Part shown: positions 21,021 through 33,100 of the stretch, one piece after another | How the letters are laid out: each line of letters begins with the position of its first letter | Numbering within the stretch: position 1 is the first letter of the stretch | NCBI RefSeq assembly: GCF_019649055.1 | Contig: NW_026570232.1 | Span: 1,116,001 to 1,180,000, forward strand | DNA from: Paramacrobiotus metropolitanus | Lineage: Eukaryota > Tardigrada > Eutardigrada > Parachela > Macrobiotidae | Reading direction: 5' to 3' | Length of the DNA stretch: 64,000 bases | Made by a program: the position numbers and the translations under genes | The notes under the pieces: model-generated | Told to the model about the DNA's origin: nothing | Databases searched by the model: none | Seen by the model: the letters and a program-made list of their open reading frames with translations, nothing else

Positions 21021-23565
21021 TGAATCCAAAATTCAATCAAAATCCAAACGACCGAATTAAAGGTCAAACAAATACAGCTGTCAGATAACTGCTTTAAAGG
21101 TTGGAAGGGAAATTAACTTTCTGGATAATCATTCTGTTCCCGCAACGACAGCACAATAATTCACAGATATCACTGGATCGGACGGAAGCATTGGCCAATG
21201 CTGTCATCTGCAACAACTGCATCGGTGGACTACAGAAGTGCGACCTAGTTGTTGTGGAAAAATGAAGGCATGCGAAAACTTTCGCTGCCGAGTAATGTTT
21301 GTTAGCTTTCGTGAGCGAGTCATCTGTGTTTGTATCGATGGTCACCAAGAAGAATGCTAAACATCGCCACTATGCAGGTTATACTGGTATGATGTCTCGG
21401 CTGTTTTAATACTCGCAAACGTTATTCGTCTTGCAGTGCAGCTAACGAAAGCAGTTTATACTGAATTCGGACAAATAGTTTTTTAGTCATCCTAGATTTT
21501 GGTAACGGTCGTTTCTTGACATGGTTACTTAGTGAAAAATGGAACAGTTTGGCGAGAAGACCCAAAACTTTCCCATCGGTTTAAGAGACGCAACTGTGCG
21601 CTTAGTGTGCAATACAATAATTCAAGTCCAAAGCATTTATGGATTTTGCTCTCACCATTAGATTTTTGTCGCAGCCGGCAAAGAATAATCCAGTGCAAAA
21701 ACGAATGTATAAAACTATGTTTTCTTGTACCCTGTTAACTCTCAAACTCCTAATGCATTCTTTACTGGCAATAGCCATCCGAATAGCAATTATACTGCAA
21801 GCACTGGTACACTACTTAATAGTTAAAAATAAAACATTAAAAGAACAGCCAAAATCCTTATCCTCTCTCGGTTTAAAAGGCAATGTACTCAAAACAGCCG
21901 TAGCATTTCCTTTGACGACAGCTAAACTAAAACGCTGCTTGAGGAAAGCAGTAGAACGTGCTTCACCCGTTATGTCCCGAATCCTGCGGCCCATGAAATG
22001 CAGTATTTCACTCAACGCAGGACCAAAAACTCCCAGCGTCTCAGTAACCAGCGGACAGAAGACGTATCCGTATTCCAAAAACGAGTACGTCCGCGTTTGG
22101 AATTTTCTGCCAGTTGCGACACACTTCCGGCTTTCTTCGAGCTTCCGGTAACGTGAGAATCTGCAGCAGTACACCAGCTTGTTACGTCCCAAACCAGCAG
22201 TTTGCCCTGGCGGACAGGTATTAGCGTCATCCCGTCGGGTCTTTTTCCGTCTGTGCTTGACAGGCCAGTCGGTTCCAGCTGACAAGGAAAACCAGCGCTT
22301 TCGCAACAATTCTTGGCTAGGCTGTTCAACTCTTTATGCCGCGCCCATCGTCCTTTGGTCGATTTACTGCACGATAGCCCGTGGTTACCATTGGTTTCGA
22401 CCTACTTTTTACATGCAATGCAATTGTTCGCCACCACTACCGGTAATCCAAATCGCAGGGCTACCCCAATTCCTACATCGTTGTCCCTCAGGAAGGTGCC
22501 CAGACATGGCGCAGGCAACGCATTTAGCCACGCACCAGAGTCTCTGTTTAAGGCAGACAGCAAGACCGCCCTGGCACTGCCTTCCGTAGACGACATTAGC
22601 ATGGACGTATCCCGATCTATCATGGGGCTATCCCAAGCGCTTGGGATTCTGCACGATTTCCGAAACTAACGACTTTTAAAAAATCTGTGCTATTATATTT
22701 TTCTCCTTCAATTATAAGCCCAGTTGGCTAGAAATTCAATGGTCGAAGTCGATCGGATTTCGCGCCAGCTCCGTTGGAAAATCGGACATTCTGCAAAGTG
22801 CTGTTAAAATGTGCGCAAGCGATGAAGCGTCCGTATCTGAGCGCATACCTGGGATGCGATTTATTAGAGACGACCAACTAACTACATAATAGCAACACTC
22901 GAATTTGCGCATTTGGAAATATACAGAAACACGACCAAATCAGCATAGTTTTTCCGCATCACTTTCGTGCGGGAGCAACTCGCAATTTACTTACATCTAA
23001 AACCTAAAGTGACATCGTATACGAGTGTAAAAAGTAACTTGCGATGGGCATAGCGTGATATGCTGGTGTTAATTTAGAAGTCTTACTTCTGCAAATCGAA
23101 TGCTAAATGAACAGAAATTGTTTCAACAGCGTTAATGTATGCACTAGGGAGTATCTTTTATCGACAGAAGCCTAACCCATACATTAAGAATATTATTGCA
23201 AAATCAGGAAAATTTAATAATTTTTGGTAGGCACATACAGAATTTCCTCGAACAAACAACTGATACTACAATCTACAATATCAACAGCCATTCGCCGATC
23301 CCAAAAGACAGTTTGAACTACATCTACTGATCGGTAGGCAGTATTACACGAATAATGTGGACTTAACGACAGTGTGTATTGCAGGTATGATGAATGACGG
23401 TATACAGAGCGGTGTCCGTGAAGACCGCGCGCTGGGTTTCTGGGAGGAAATGTTAAGTAAAGAAACAGCTTTTGTTATAATGTTGCTTATCAGTAATTAC
23501 TGATCTTTATAATAAAGTTGAGCATAAGCTGCGAGTTAATGACCACGTACTAGTACTATAAGGCA
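21021..23565. other. Intergenic between B start and GPCR 1
   Basis: Apart from the retroelement remnant at 21884-22623, I see no gene. The first few hundred bases (21021-21400) should hold the promoter of B. A short Cys-rich minus-strand frame at 21094-21348 is not supported as a gene. Positions 22670-23565 may contain the 5' UTR of GPCR 1 but show no recognisable feature. Confidence 0.45.
21884..22623 (-). pseudogene. Decayed retroelement fragment (RT C-terminal region with restriction-like endonuclease-type motif)
   Basis: Three pieces in different frames follow the order of a protein region common in invertebrate retroelements. First is SGAWLNALPAPCLGTFLRD with IGVALRFGLPV (about 22539-22460). 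Then KRPDGMTLIP and LLVWDVTSWCTAADSHV (about 22245-22170). Then, after a frameshift near 22130-22180, EYGYVFCPLVTETLG (about 22087-22030) and AFLKQRFSLAVVKGNA (about 21950-21890). From memory of such elements, the first piece follows the reverse transcriptase domain and the RPD...DVT motif resembles a PD-(D/E)xK-like endonuclease of R2/NeSL-type elements. The catalytic RT region was not found. At least one frameshift and missing ends make this a dead copy. It lies just upstream of paralog B. Confidence 0.62.
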
Positions 23566-24585
23566 ATGGATATGTATTCAAAGTTAAATACTTCTTTACT
23601 TTTGGATTTAGCAAAACAGCATATTAATTCCACTAGACAAGAAAATTTAACCTTTTCGAATACTGCAACTTGGACATTTTATGTCGTAAGCGAGGTCACC
23701 GTATGCGTAACTGGTTTCCTCGCCAATGCCATTGTGCTTATCCAGTGTACATGGACGAATCATCTCCACAGCGATTTTCTGGTTTATGTCGTCAACTTGT
23801 TGATCTGCGGGATGGTTTTTATTGCTTTCCATGACCCGCTGGCCATAATTAACGGTCTGTTTTCTAAGTGGTGGTTGGGAACTCATTGGTGTACCGTGTA
23901 CATGTACGCCATCTTTGTCCTCTGCGGTGTTGTAATGACCAGCCACGCGCTGATTGCTGTCAACAGACTGTGGGCTATGCTGCGACCAGTCAGCTACCGC
24001 AACGTCCACTCTTTCAAAATGGCGGTAGGAATGTGTGTGGCTGCATGGATCTACGCCCACGTGTCATCTATTCACCTGGTAATCTTTGACCATTTATTCT
24101 ATCGTCAATCCACCACGCTCTGTCGCTTCAATGCCGATGCCCAGTACATCACGATGACGATTTCCCAAATATTGACCAGTTTCGCGCCGATTTTTGTCAT
24201 CGCCGTTGCCAATGCCACGCTGTGGGTAAAACGGCGCCGAAGACGTATGGTGCGAAATATTAAACTGCGCAGGTTGCCTAGTCCTACATCCTCTCACACA
24301 CAGATTAACAGCAAAGAGCTACGTCAGGAAGAAAGTGAGCGATCCACGTCGGTGTACTCCCGGGACTTCATGCTTCTGATAGGCCTGACGATGAGTGTAT
24401 CTCTGTGTTGGATGCCAGGTATTATATTCGACTCCATTGACGCGTTTACTTCTTTGGAACTTCCGCTGGAATTTTTTCGCCTGGGATCTGTCATGTTTTC
24501 CGTCCAGACCATCATCGATCCAGTCGTCGTAGTTATTACATTTCCTGAATTATATAGGAAATTTTATCTGCTTTTCAAAAAGTGA
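23566..24585 (+). CDS. Rhodopsin-like (class A) G-protein-coupled receptor 1, intronless
   Basis: This is a single open frame of 339 residues with seven hydrophobic segments. The N-terminus is short with NTS, NST and NLT sequons. TM1 has G-F-L-A-N. A Trp-rich first loop (KWWLGTHWC) supplies the TM3 cysteine. TM3 ends ALIAVNRLWAMLRPVSYR, so DRY is replaced by N-R-L. TM4 has the conserved Trp (AAWIY), TM5 has FAPIFVIAVAN and TM6 has SLCWMPG (CWxP). TM7 has DPVVVV in place of NPxxY. The third intracellular loop is basic (KRRRRRMVRN) and Ser-rich. TM2 lacks the usual sodium-site LAxxD. The ligand cannot be predicted. Start is the first ATG in frame; a second Met follows two codons later. Its closest relative in the window is the receptor at 25302-26285. 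Confidence 0.93.
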   Translation: MDMYSKLNTSLLLDLAKQHINSTRQENLTFSNTATWTFYVVSEVTVCVTGFLANAIVLIQCTWTNHLHSDFLVYVVNLLICGMVFIAFHDPLAIINGLFSKWWLGTHWCTVYMYAIFVLCGVVMTSHALIAVNRLWAMLRPVSYRNVHSFKMAVGMCVAAWIYAHVSSIHLVIFDHLFYRQSTTLCRFNADAQYITMTISQILTSFAPIFVIAVANATLWVKRRRRRMVRNIKLRRLPSPTSSHTQINSKELRQEESERSTSVYSRDFMLLIGLTMSVSLCWMPGIIFDSIDAFTSLELPLEFFRLGSVMFSVQTIIDPVVVVITFPELYRKFYLLFKK

Positions 24586-25301
24586 ATCTTTTCAGTGCTA
24601 CTGTTTTGACTTTGTTACGTCACGACTTTTAAATTCTGCATTTGCACAATAAAAGCTTAAATTAATGAAATAAATTTTAGAGCGATTTTAAGCGAGTTTT
24701 AACTTGGTTCCTCAAAGTTTTGTCGTGCGTAAGATTTTAATTACTGCAGATATACTCTGTAGTACCATACCATTCAAACAAATCCGCAAACGTATTGCTC
24801 GTACATATCAAGTAAATTTAACAGGAAGAATGTAGCCTTGTACGTACATGCAAATAAAAATCTAATTACAAAGTAAATAATAGTTTCTTGTTCCAATGCA
24901 CTGATTATTCCATTTCCGCATCGCACAATTGCAGACAAATTGTGCACAATTAGCTATAGGGGACGCCGCTGACACTGTGACTAACACGTATATAAGTACA
25001 TGTACTGATGTACAGATATATTGCACTGGACTCTTTAATACCCTAATCATACACAGTAAACACCTCCGCATCATAATTGCTGACCTTACAAATGTTGTGC
25101 ATCAACACTTCAGCGGTTGACATACCCCTGCTCTTGGGATTACACGGGCGGCACGAACGTTACCGGCAAACAGTTGTGCCAGTACGCTGTAGAACAAGCA
25201 ATTCTTTCTGAATTCTGTTTATTCTGATGAATTGAAGCATAGCTAGATAACCTTTACCTTTCAGTTTTCGTGCACCTTATGATTTTAATGTGTCAGATCA
25301 C
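24586..25301. other. Intergenic between the two receptor genes
   Basis: This AT-rich stretch of 716 bases holds the 3' end of GPCR 1 and presumably the promoter and 5' UTR of GPCR 2. No other feature seen. Confidence 0.5.
24648..24653 (+). promoter_or_regulatory. Polyadenylation signal AATAAA after GPCR 1
   Basis: A canonical AATAAA hexamer lies 63 nt downstream of the receptor stop codon, on the same strand. Confidence 0.6.
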
Positions 25302-26285
25302 ATGGAGTATTTATTAGATTATTCAACTAACGTGCAAAATATAAATACAACGGAAAACCGTATGCCCGTAACGAAGACCTGGACATTTTATGTTATTAGC
25401 GAAATACTTACTTGCATTTTAGGTTGCACAGCTAATATTATCGTCCTTGGCCAGTGTGTATGTGAAAATCGTCGCCATAATCCATTTCTTGTTTACGTAA
25501 TTAATTTATTGATCAGTGGATTGGTTTACAGCTCTATCCACAATCCTTTAGCTATAATTAACGGTCTGTACTCCGAATGGTGGTTAGGCGAGCAATGGTG
25601 TACAATCCATCTTTTTGCCAGCATATCTCTGTGTGGGACGATCATGGCGAATCATGCTTTAATTGCCGTTAACCGATTATGGGCAATGTTGCGTCCGGTT
25701 AACTACAGGAATTTCCATTCGTACAAGTTAGCGGTTGTCTCATGTGTTATTGTCTGGATTTTTGTTAGCGCTTTTTGGCTGTACATACTCATTACGGACC
25801 AAATTAATTACCGTGAATCGGCAACGAAATGTTACGCAAATGTGGAAGCGCAGTTCACCGGAGTAGCTCTTTGTCAGATATTTACCGGATTTATTCCGGT
25901 TGTCTTTATTGCAGTGGCCAACGTTGTGTTATGGATAAAGCGACGCAGAAGGAACATTATACGCATCTCGACATTTACTTCACAATCACCAAAGACCATT
26001 AACGAGGAAACCATTCGAGAGCAGCGAGAGAGGGAGCGATGCAACTTGGTATATTCAAAAGACTTTATGCTGTTAATTGGCTTGACCTTTAGCGTTTCTG
26101 CCTGTTGGACGCCAAACATAATTTACATAGCTCTCGAAACTTTCACAGACTTGAAGATACCGCTTGTGTATATTCATATCAGCTCGATTCTCTTCTCGGT
26201 TCAGGCAATAATCGATCCACTTGTCATTGTATACACGTTTCCCGAACTCCGTAAAAAATTTGCGAAATTGTTCTATACGGTGTGA
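25302..26285 (+). CDS. Rhodopsin-like (class A) G-protein-coupled receptor 2, intronless
   Basis: This is an open frame of 327 residues from the ATG at 25302 (MEYLLDYSTN); an in-frame GTG at 25290 is not a likely start. It is homologous along its length to the receptor at 23566. Shared landmarks are TKTWTFYVISE before TM1, G-C-T-A-N in TM1, DPLAIING replaced by NPLAIING, EWWLGEQWC before TM3, ALIAVNRLWAMLRPVNYR at the TM3 end, CVIVWIF in TM4, FIPVVFIAVANV in TM5, KRRRRN in loop 3, SACWTPN in TM6 and DPLVIVYTFPEL in TM7. N-glycosylation is possible at NTTE. A tandem duplication with substantial divergence is the simplest history. No polyadenylation hexamer was seen close by. Confidence 0.93.
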   Translation: MEYLLDYSTNVQNINTTENRMPVTKTWTFYVISEILTCILGCTANIIVLGQCVCENRRHNPFLVYVINLLISGLVYSSIHNPLAIINGLYSEWWLGEQWCTIHLFASISLCGTIMANHALIAVNRLWAMLRPVNYRNFHSYKLAVVSCVIVWIFVSAFWLYILITDQINYRESATKCYANVEAQFTGVALCQIFTGFIPVVFIAVANVVLWIKRRRRNIIRISTFTSQSPKTINEETIREQRERERCNLVYSKDFMLLIGLTFSVSACWTPNIIYIALETFTDLKIPLVYIHISSILFSVQAIIDPLVIVYTFPELRKKFAKLFYTV

Positions 26286-26477
26286 ATATGCTAACTGAGA
26301 GCAACTGAACAATAATTTGCGTAGACGTCGTGCGTACGTAATTTAATATTATTAAATTAGTCGTTGAACGAACTTGTTTACATAACCATCAACGTTTGGA
26401 ATAGTACAAAAACCAACAAGACAACCCATGTTCCCAACAAATTTTAGTAAAAACAACACGTTACTTTACTGCTTTGT

Positions 26478-27189
26478 TTAACTGCATTTCAACACAACGG
26501 TGACGATGGTCTCAAAGGATTCTTTACAAACATCATCCTTAACAAGCAGTGGGATACGATAAGCATGTCCCGAGCGGATGTACCGCTTGTCCTTTGGGGG
26601 AATATTTCGCTTAACGGGAACACGAGCGTACAATATTCCCTTGGCTTCATGGATCTTGAATTTAGTCCTGGCGTTGTTATCATCGCTACAAATAAGCTTG
26701 GCTGTAAATCTAGTACTCTTAAGAAAGAAATAATTTTCAACAATACTCCAAATAAAACTTGATAAAAGTAAACACGGATCTGATGGAATACCGGTAAAAA
26801 ACCTTACAGAAAAAATTCTCATTTACCTTGAACCGGCATGAAAAATTTCGAACCGATACGTCCCACTGCCGCCTTCAACGTCGATTTTCACCCCGATTCG
26901 TGTTGTATTTCCACCACATGCGACCGCCCTCGAGATGTCCTCTTCTTCTATGTGTAGTTTGTCCGCGCAGTATTTGGCGAGCGTCAGGTTAACTGGTGTT
27001 ATCATGGTGGAGTTTACTTTGGCAGGCGATGAGTCGTTTTTAGAAGATGACACATTATGGAAGCTCTCCGATGTTTCCACTTCGACTGCCACTTCTACAT
27101 CGTTGTCTCCTGAGCTTTTTACAAGCACTTCTTGGACAGTTTCTGATACGACTGTTGACTGAGCGTCCGAGATATTTTTGTTGCGACTC
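26478..27189 (-). other. Paralog C C-terminal module, exons 14-15
   Basis: Exons 27189-26827 and 26685-26478 are joined by a phase-2 intron, as in B and D. Landmarks are MITPVNLTLAKYCADKLHIE, VACGGNTT, VEGGSGTYRFEIF, FKIHEAKGILYARVPV, HAYRIPLLVKDDVC and a closing L-K-C-S before the stop at 26478. The two conserved cysteines before the GSG strand and one in D-[DT]-x-C are shared with B and D and probably pair. A cadherin-like or Ig-like fold is inferred. Confidence 0.8.
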
Positions 27190-30100
27190 CTGCAGTTAAA
27201 GCGATGTATCGATCAATACTTAAAGTAAAGTCGAGTAATTAATAACGTCATAGGGTCAAGAGGAACGCCCTAAAATACCGGTATTCGTATGTTGCGACAT
27301 TCTTGTATGGCAACGAGCGTTACAAATACCGGATATTTATTTGACTCAAAGACGTTTTAAGATTAAAAACCCGACAATACTCACTTTGGCTTGGGCAGAA
27401 CCTTGGATTTCACGGTATAGTTAAGAGGAGGCAATATGGTGGGAGCGGGAGGCGTTGTCCGGAGGCGTGTCGTAGTATTCCGGTCTCGCGTTCCATGGAA
27501 CACGGTTTTCCTTCTGCCCATTTTAACTGCAAAAATCTGTGTCAAATGACGGAAATCTGTGATAAATGACGGGCACTCAGATATTGCCAACACCTTTTGC
27601 CGAGGTCACGTTGCCAGATAAAGCTGTTGGCTGCAGTTTTCGCTTGTTAGTATTTGGAGACACCGAAACGTTTCCTGCAATACAAACAAGAGTTGTTATT
27701 GAGATTTGCTCCACGGTTAAAGTTTCGTGAAAAGCCGTTACACAACCTTTTATTCGCCTGTAACCTGTCTGTAAAACTGGCGGTCGAAAAAGTCTCGGGC
27801 CAGCGCGGCCATCAGGATTAATTCCAAGGAAGCTGGTGTTCCTCCTGGCTTGATACACACTGTTACCGGTGCTTTGGCCCATTCGAATCGACGAATGTCT
27901 ATGTAGAAAAGGAGGCACACCGACTGACGAACTATCCACTTTAACCGCCTGTGTTTCCAAGTTGATTTCGTTTCGTGGCAAAAGTTTTCCACTTCCATTG
28001 ACAAATCGAGTAGAAGCTTTATTGTCCTGGAAAACCGAAGAACTGGGCGCTCCAACTGACAACTGACCTCGATTAACGGATGTGTAAGCCAGACTTGGGA
28101 ATGGTGCGCTGTGCTCTGTTTGGTCTAGCGCCACAGCAGTATCTGTGTAGTGCAGCCGCTGCGGGTCTGTGACTATTGGTTCCCTGTTTGTTATTCCATT
28201 TGTCCTGTTAAACTTTGGCGCGGCTGCAGGATGACCTTCTTGGTCATCTGTAGCTGTTGACAAGCTGTCGTTGTACCGTAATCTTGGAAGCCTGCCATCT
28301 GGCATATGTATCGTCGAGTTGGTTAAAGTTTGGACAGCTGTGTTATTAAGGAATCTGTAGTCCATGCCAGGTACGGTCAAGCTAGTTTCATTTACCACTA
28401 ATCCACCGGTTGAATTAAAAAGAAGCCGACCAGCAGAAAACGTTCGATTGAGAGGCTTTCCCGTTACGGTGTCATCATTGCGGTAAGGATTTGGTTGGAC
28501 ATTCTCGATTCGCTGACGTGTGGTATGAGGTCCTAACACTTCATGATAATCTTCATGATTCATACTAAGATTTCTTTTCTGTAGAGTTTCGATCCCAAAA
28601 GAAGGCGCCAGTTCTTCGTCTTCGGTGTCTCTCGTTTCGTTGCCTGATACCGTCGGCGCGGAAATATACTGATAATCTTCGTTAACAACGTCCTCATCAG
28701 TATCCGCTGTATTATTTTGGGAAGAAGTATATTCTGTTTGCGGCTGCTCTCCGCCGGCACTTGAGCGATTTAGGAACGGAAAGGTCATGTTTTGCAGAAT
28801 ATTCACTTCTTCATATTCTTCCTGAAGTAGAGTGTCGTTATATTTTACCCGGTTGCGGTTTACAAGATGTCTTTCATTTATGACGACCGCTTCGCTGGGA
28901 TTCAAGTTTGGCGTCTCTGATCGGAGTGCTACGACAGGGTGCTCATGCTCGGGATAACTTGCATTGTGTCGCATCCTCGCAGTATCAGTTTTCGGAAACT
29001 CGGATCGCCGTGCTACGAGGGAATCATCGTTGTTCGTGCCTTCATTACCATAATTAGCCTGCCAAAGACTCAATGTTAGCAGTGGGCTTTGATGGCTGAA
29101 GAAATTTGTTCGCGGGAGGGTCACCGTCAGATTTGGCATAATATCAAAGTAGTCCGGCTGAATTAGGCTTTCGTTGTACTTTAATCTGGTTTGGCCTGAA
29201 AAGGTTTCGTTGTGCAACAGACGATCCATTTCATTGGAACTCTCCTTATAATCTACACGTGCATCGTAAGTCTGCATTTGCAATGGGTCCTTGTAACTGG
29301 AAGGAGTCGGTCGAGGAAAGGTCAACGTATAATTCGGAACCATTTCCAAATACTGTGACTGGATTAGGCTTTCATTGTACTTCATTCTGTCATCTCCCAG
29401 AAAGGTGTCGTTATGTCGCACACGATTCATCCCGGTAAAACTTGTGTCATATTGTAGACGCGTGTCGTTAATCCGTGCATCATTTTGTTTTGAATAATTT
29501 AAGAGTTTTGAACGCGGAAAGGTCAAGGTTAAATTGGGCAGATTTTCCAAATACTGTGATTGGAGTAAGCTTTCGTCGTACTTCATTCTGTTACCTCCTA
29601 ACAAGGTTTCGTTGTGTTGCACACGATTCATCCCAGAAAAACTTGCGTTGTATCGTAGACGCGTGTCATTTGTCTGCATAGCATCCAATCTTGCATAACG
29701 CGAGAGATCCGGCCGCGAAAGGATTAATGTTAAATTGGGCAGATTATCCAGATACTGGGTTTCTGCTAAGGTTTCGTTGTATTTCATTCTGCTATCACCG
29801 GAAAAGTTTTCGTTGTGCAGTATACGGCTCATCCCAGTGGAGGTATTGCTGTACCTTACGCCTCTGTCATAAGTAACCGGCAAATCCTGTACGTTTCTCT
29901 CGGGCAGTTCATCTTCGGCTAGCGTTTGGTTGTGTCGCAATCGGGGCATTTCGTCAAAAACAGTAATGTCCTCAAGCAAGTTGTCCGTGTGAAACAATCT
30001 TTGCTGGGCAGTCGCCGTGGGTGTGCTATTAGCCATTAACTCCGCGTCCTCGGGATCGTCATACTCGCTATGGTCGTGCACTGCTAGCTTTAGATCTTGG

Positions 30101-33100
30101 CAGTCCGATGTTTTGTTGTGATTACGAGGCGAATAAGAAGTGGCGTTCTTGCGATGTCCGTTACGGATCAGATGGTGCTGTGGTGGTAGCCATGTCTTGG
30201 TCTCGTTCTTATGCTGACTGTGAGGATCAGGTTGTGGCGGGACTTGAGAATGTGACTGCAGAGGAGGAGAGACCCCTTTCTGAACGGTTTGTGCATTTGA
30301 GAGGGCGTTTATGCGGTCTGCAAAAAAGGTTTCTGGGGATGACAATGTGTTGGTAAGATCCATGGGATCGGCAAAATCGTCTTCGTAGTCGTAGGTGTAC
30401 TCGGCATGATTTGGCTGAATGGGCGCTTGAGGAGCAGCTCCATGAGGTGGGCGGTGCTCATCGGTTCTTCTGAAGCTAACCAAGATCACTACTGACCTTA
30501 TGTTACGACGCACGTTTATAGCCAGCAAGCCGAAAACGGAAAAGTTTGCTGTTAAGCGCAGATATCATACCTCAGGTGCGGAGAAAGCTGATTGTAGTTG
30601 GTTATTCGCGATGAATTACCAACCAACTGGTAACCGGCATTCACACCTTGTTCTACGGAGAAAGATACGCGGCCAATAAATAAGTTCCTCACAAAAATAA
30701 TGTTTGCAGAAATGGGTACCTGACATTTGGTAGCCCTTGTGGGTAAATTCGCTGGGGACTCCTGCTGTTGTCGGCTGCGGATTCGAACCTGCTGTCATCT
30801 CGTTTCGATGTGGCCGGAATTTTTTGTTGTCGAAATAGTCGATATCCCTCAGCTCGTCAGGTACCGGAGTCGACAAATGTTTTCTTACAACACGAAATTC
30901 GTCTTCTGTACCAGCATCAACTGGATGTATTTCAGTAGGAGTAAATTCAAACGGGTCGCGTGAGTAACTCTGAAGGATTCCCGTAGAAATATTGGCAGCA
31001 CGCAAGCTGTCCTTTGTCATTACCATGTCCAGATGAAGTTCTACAAACGCAATGAATCATTATTTTATCGTATTTTGTTAACAAGAAAACCGGCTTGACA
31101 TATAGATACATATGTAGGTACAGCCTAGTGAAGACGTTACGATACTCATACGATGCTAGCCGCTGAACAACATGTACTGCAAATACAACATTATTCATTA
31201 AGCACTGTAGCAACTGGAAATCCAGGTGTTTTTTTAAATTATGTTTCGTAATACCATGCCACACCACGCAACTATATAAGTACATACTACGTGACTGAGA
31301 TTGCATAGTCGTTGGCAGCTGGGCAGTCATGAGTTGCATTTCAAACGGGGTTCCAGGAAAATTTGTTGTAAACGGTTGCTCCCACGTGGCGGCTGATGGC
31401 GCTGAAATAAAACAGGCAGTAATCGCTTGCATCTTTTAACTGCTTTAAGTTCTTTGTGAGGAGATTGACCGGAAGATTTAAAAAATACGTACTGCTCCTG
31501 GCAACAGCGGAGAATTCGAAAGCTCTTGGCGACCCGGCGTAGAATGATCGTGGTTCCCGGAGAAACGGAGTGCCACCCATCAAATCTGATGTGTTGAGAC
31601 TGGTCATGATAGCGCGGGAAGCTAAAAGCAAGTATTAATAACGATAAAAATCAGTTCACGTATGCAAAAGTTTTGTATTGGGCAAAATAAACCGATTGAA
31701 AGGAGTTAGTTCCGATCTGTACAATATATCTGTAATACAGTTGTGAGTCAAATCAGAACTCACCTCCGTAATCCCGGAGGGTCTCAATAGGATAAAACAG
31801 CTGATCCACTTCAACTGTAAAAACATTTTTTAACTCTGGGTTTCGGAAGAATAAAACATCCCGTGTGACCTTTGCGTTCGCCGCTTTTGGCATGTAGTGT
31901 TTTCGCCAGGAAAATCGATCCGTCGTTCGTGTTAAGAACGGTGAGGTGTTTTATGCCTGTTGTGACCGGCATTGCCGCTAAGGTTTCTAACGTGGTACTT
32001 CGGGAATCCGTGTGGATGTATCGCCCACGCGATACGTCATAAAAACCCGGCATCTCCGATGTTAGACAATGGAGAGTGCTTACATATCCGCTAGGTCTGT
32101 CCAGCAGCAAGATGGATGCTGACAAGGAGGTCAATCGATTCACCTACAAGATTCCGTTAATATAAAGTCGCAAAACCTTATCATACAGTTATACTCAAAA
32201 TTGTTCCGTTGTGCAGCAGATCGCTAAATAGTCTAAACAGACTGCTGATAGTCAAAGTACAGTAGAAGGTATTAATTTTTTTAATCAATCAAAGTACAGT
32301 AGAAGTAAGTGTACATTAGCCTAAGCGGTTCGCACTGAATGAAATGGAGCAATTATAATGTTATTCACTGTTCAATGGCGTGTATGTGAAACAGAGACGA
32401 CAGAAATAAGTTATTAAAAAAGCTACGCCTTAGCCCTTACATGTTCTGTTCCACTGAGGTATTTCATGGATTGCCCTTCAAGGAATCCAGTGACAGGGTT
32501 CCACTGGATTGCAGCAAGATCACGTGTGCCGGCATCTCCTGAGTGATCTGTCCCAGCGCAATCATTGCTGGCAATCAACAGGAAGTACTGACGTAATGTA
32601 CGGAATAATTTCATGGAGTTGACATCTGTGAATCACACCCAAGGGTCAAAGCTGTTTTGTCAATTTCTCTTCAGGTTGTGCACCACAGCTTAATTTCTGT
32701 TCGAAATGGTATCATCCTGTAGAGAGCATATGGGCGTGTCTATGTTGACATACCACAAAGTTTGATTGGTAGCTTCACTGTCTGCAGTTTTTCAATTCGA
32801 CAACGGCTGGCGCCGACTGGCAGTTCCATCCGAAACAGAACCAGGTGACTGACCCTTGCATCGACCACATCCTGCACAGCATGGACAATGTAGATGTGCG
32901 TTCCGGACGGCCAGCCGGCAACTGACGTGGAAATCCCGAAATCCAAACTGTCACAGTGCGTCAGGCTGTCGTCCTGGTTAACTATTGTTGCTGATGGAAT
33001 ATTACAGCCCAGGCCCGGAACAGTACAGACCAAACTACTGGATGTCAGAATGACCACACGGTTGCGATTGCGGACCATGCGAATGGTTGACGCGCCCACT

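Noticed and set aside
21094-21348. Minus-strand Cys-rich frame (ICELLCCRCGNRM) just upstream of B
   Set aside because: Slightly recalls a zinc-binding CULT-type start, but it is too short, has no continuation and no clear splice partner.
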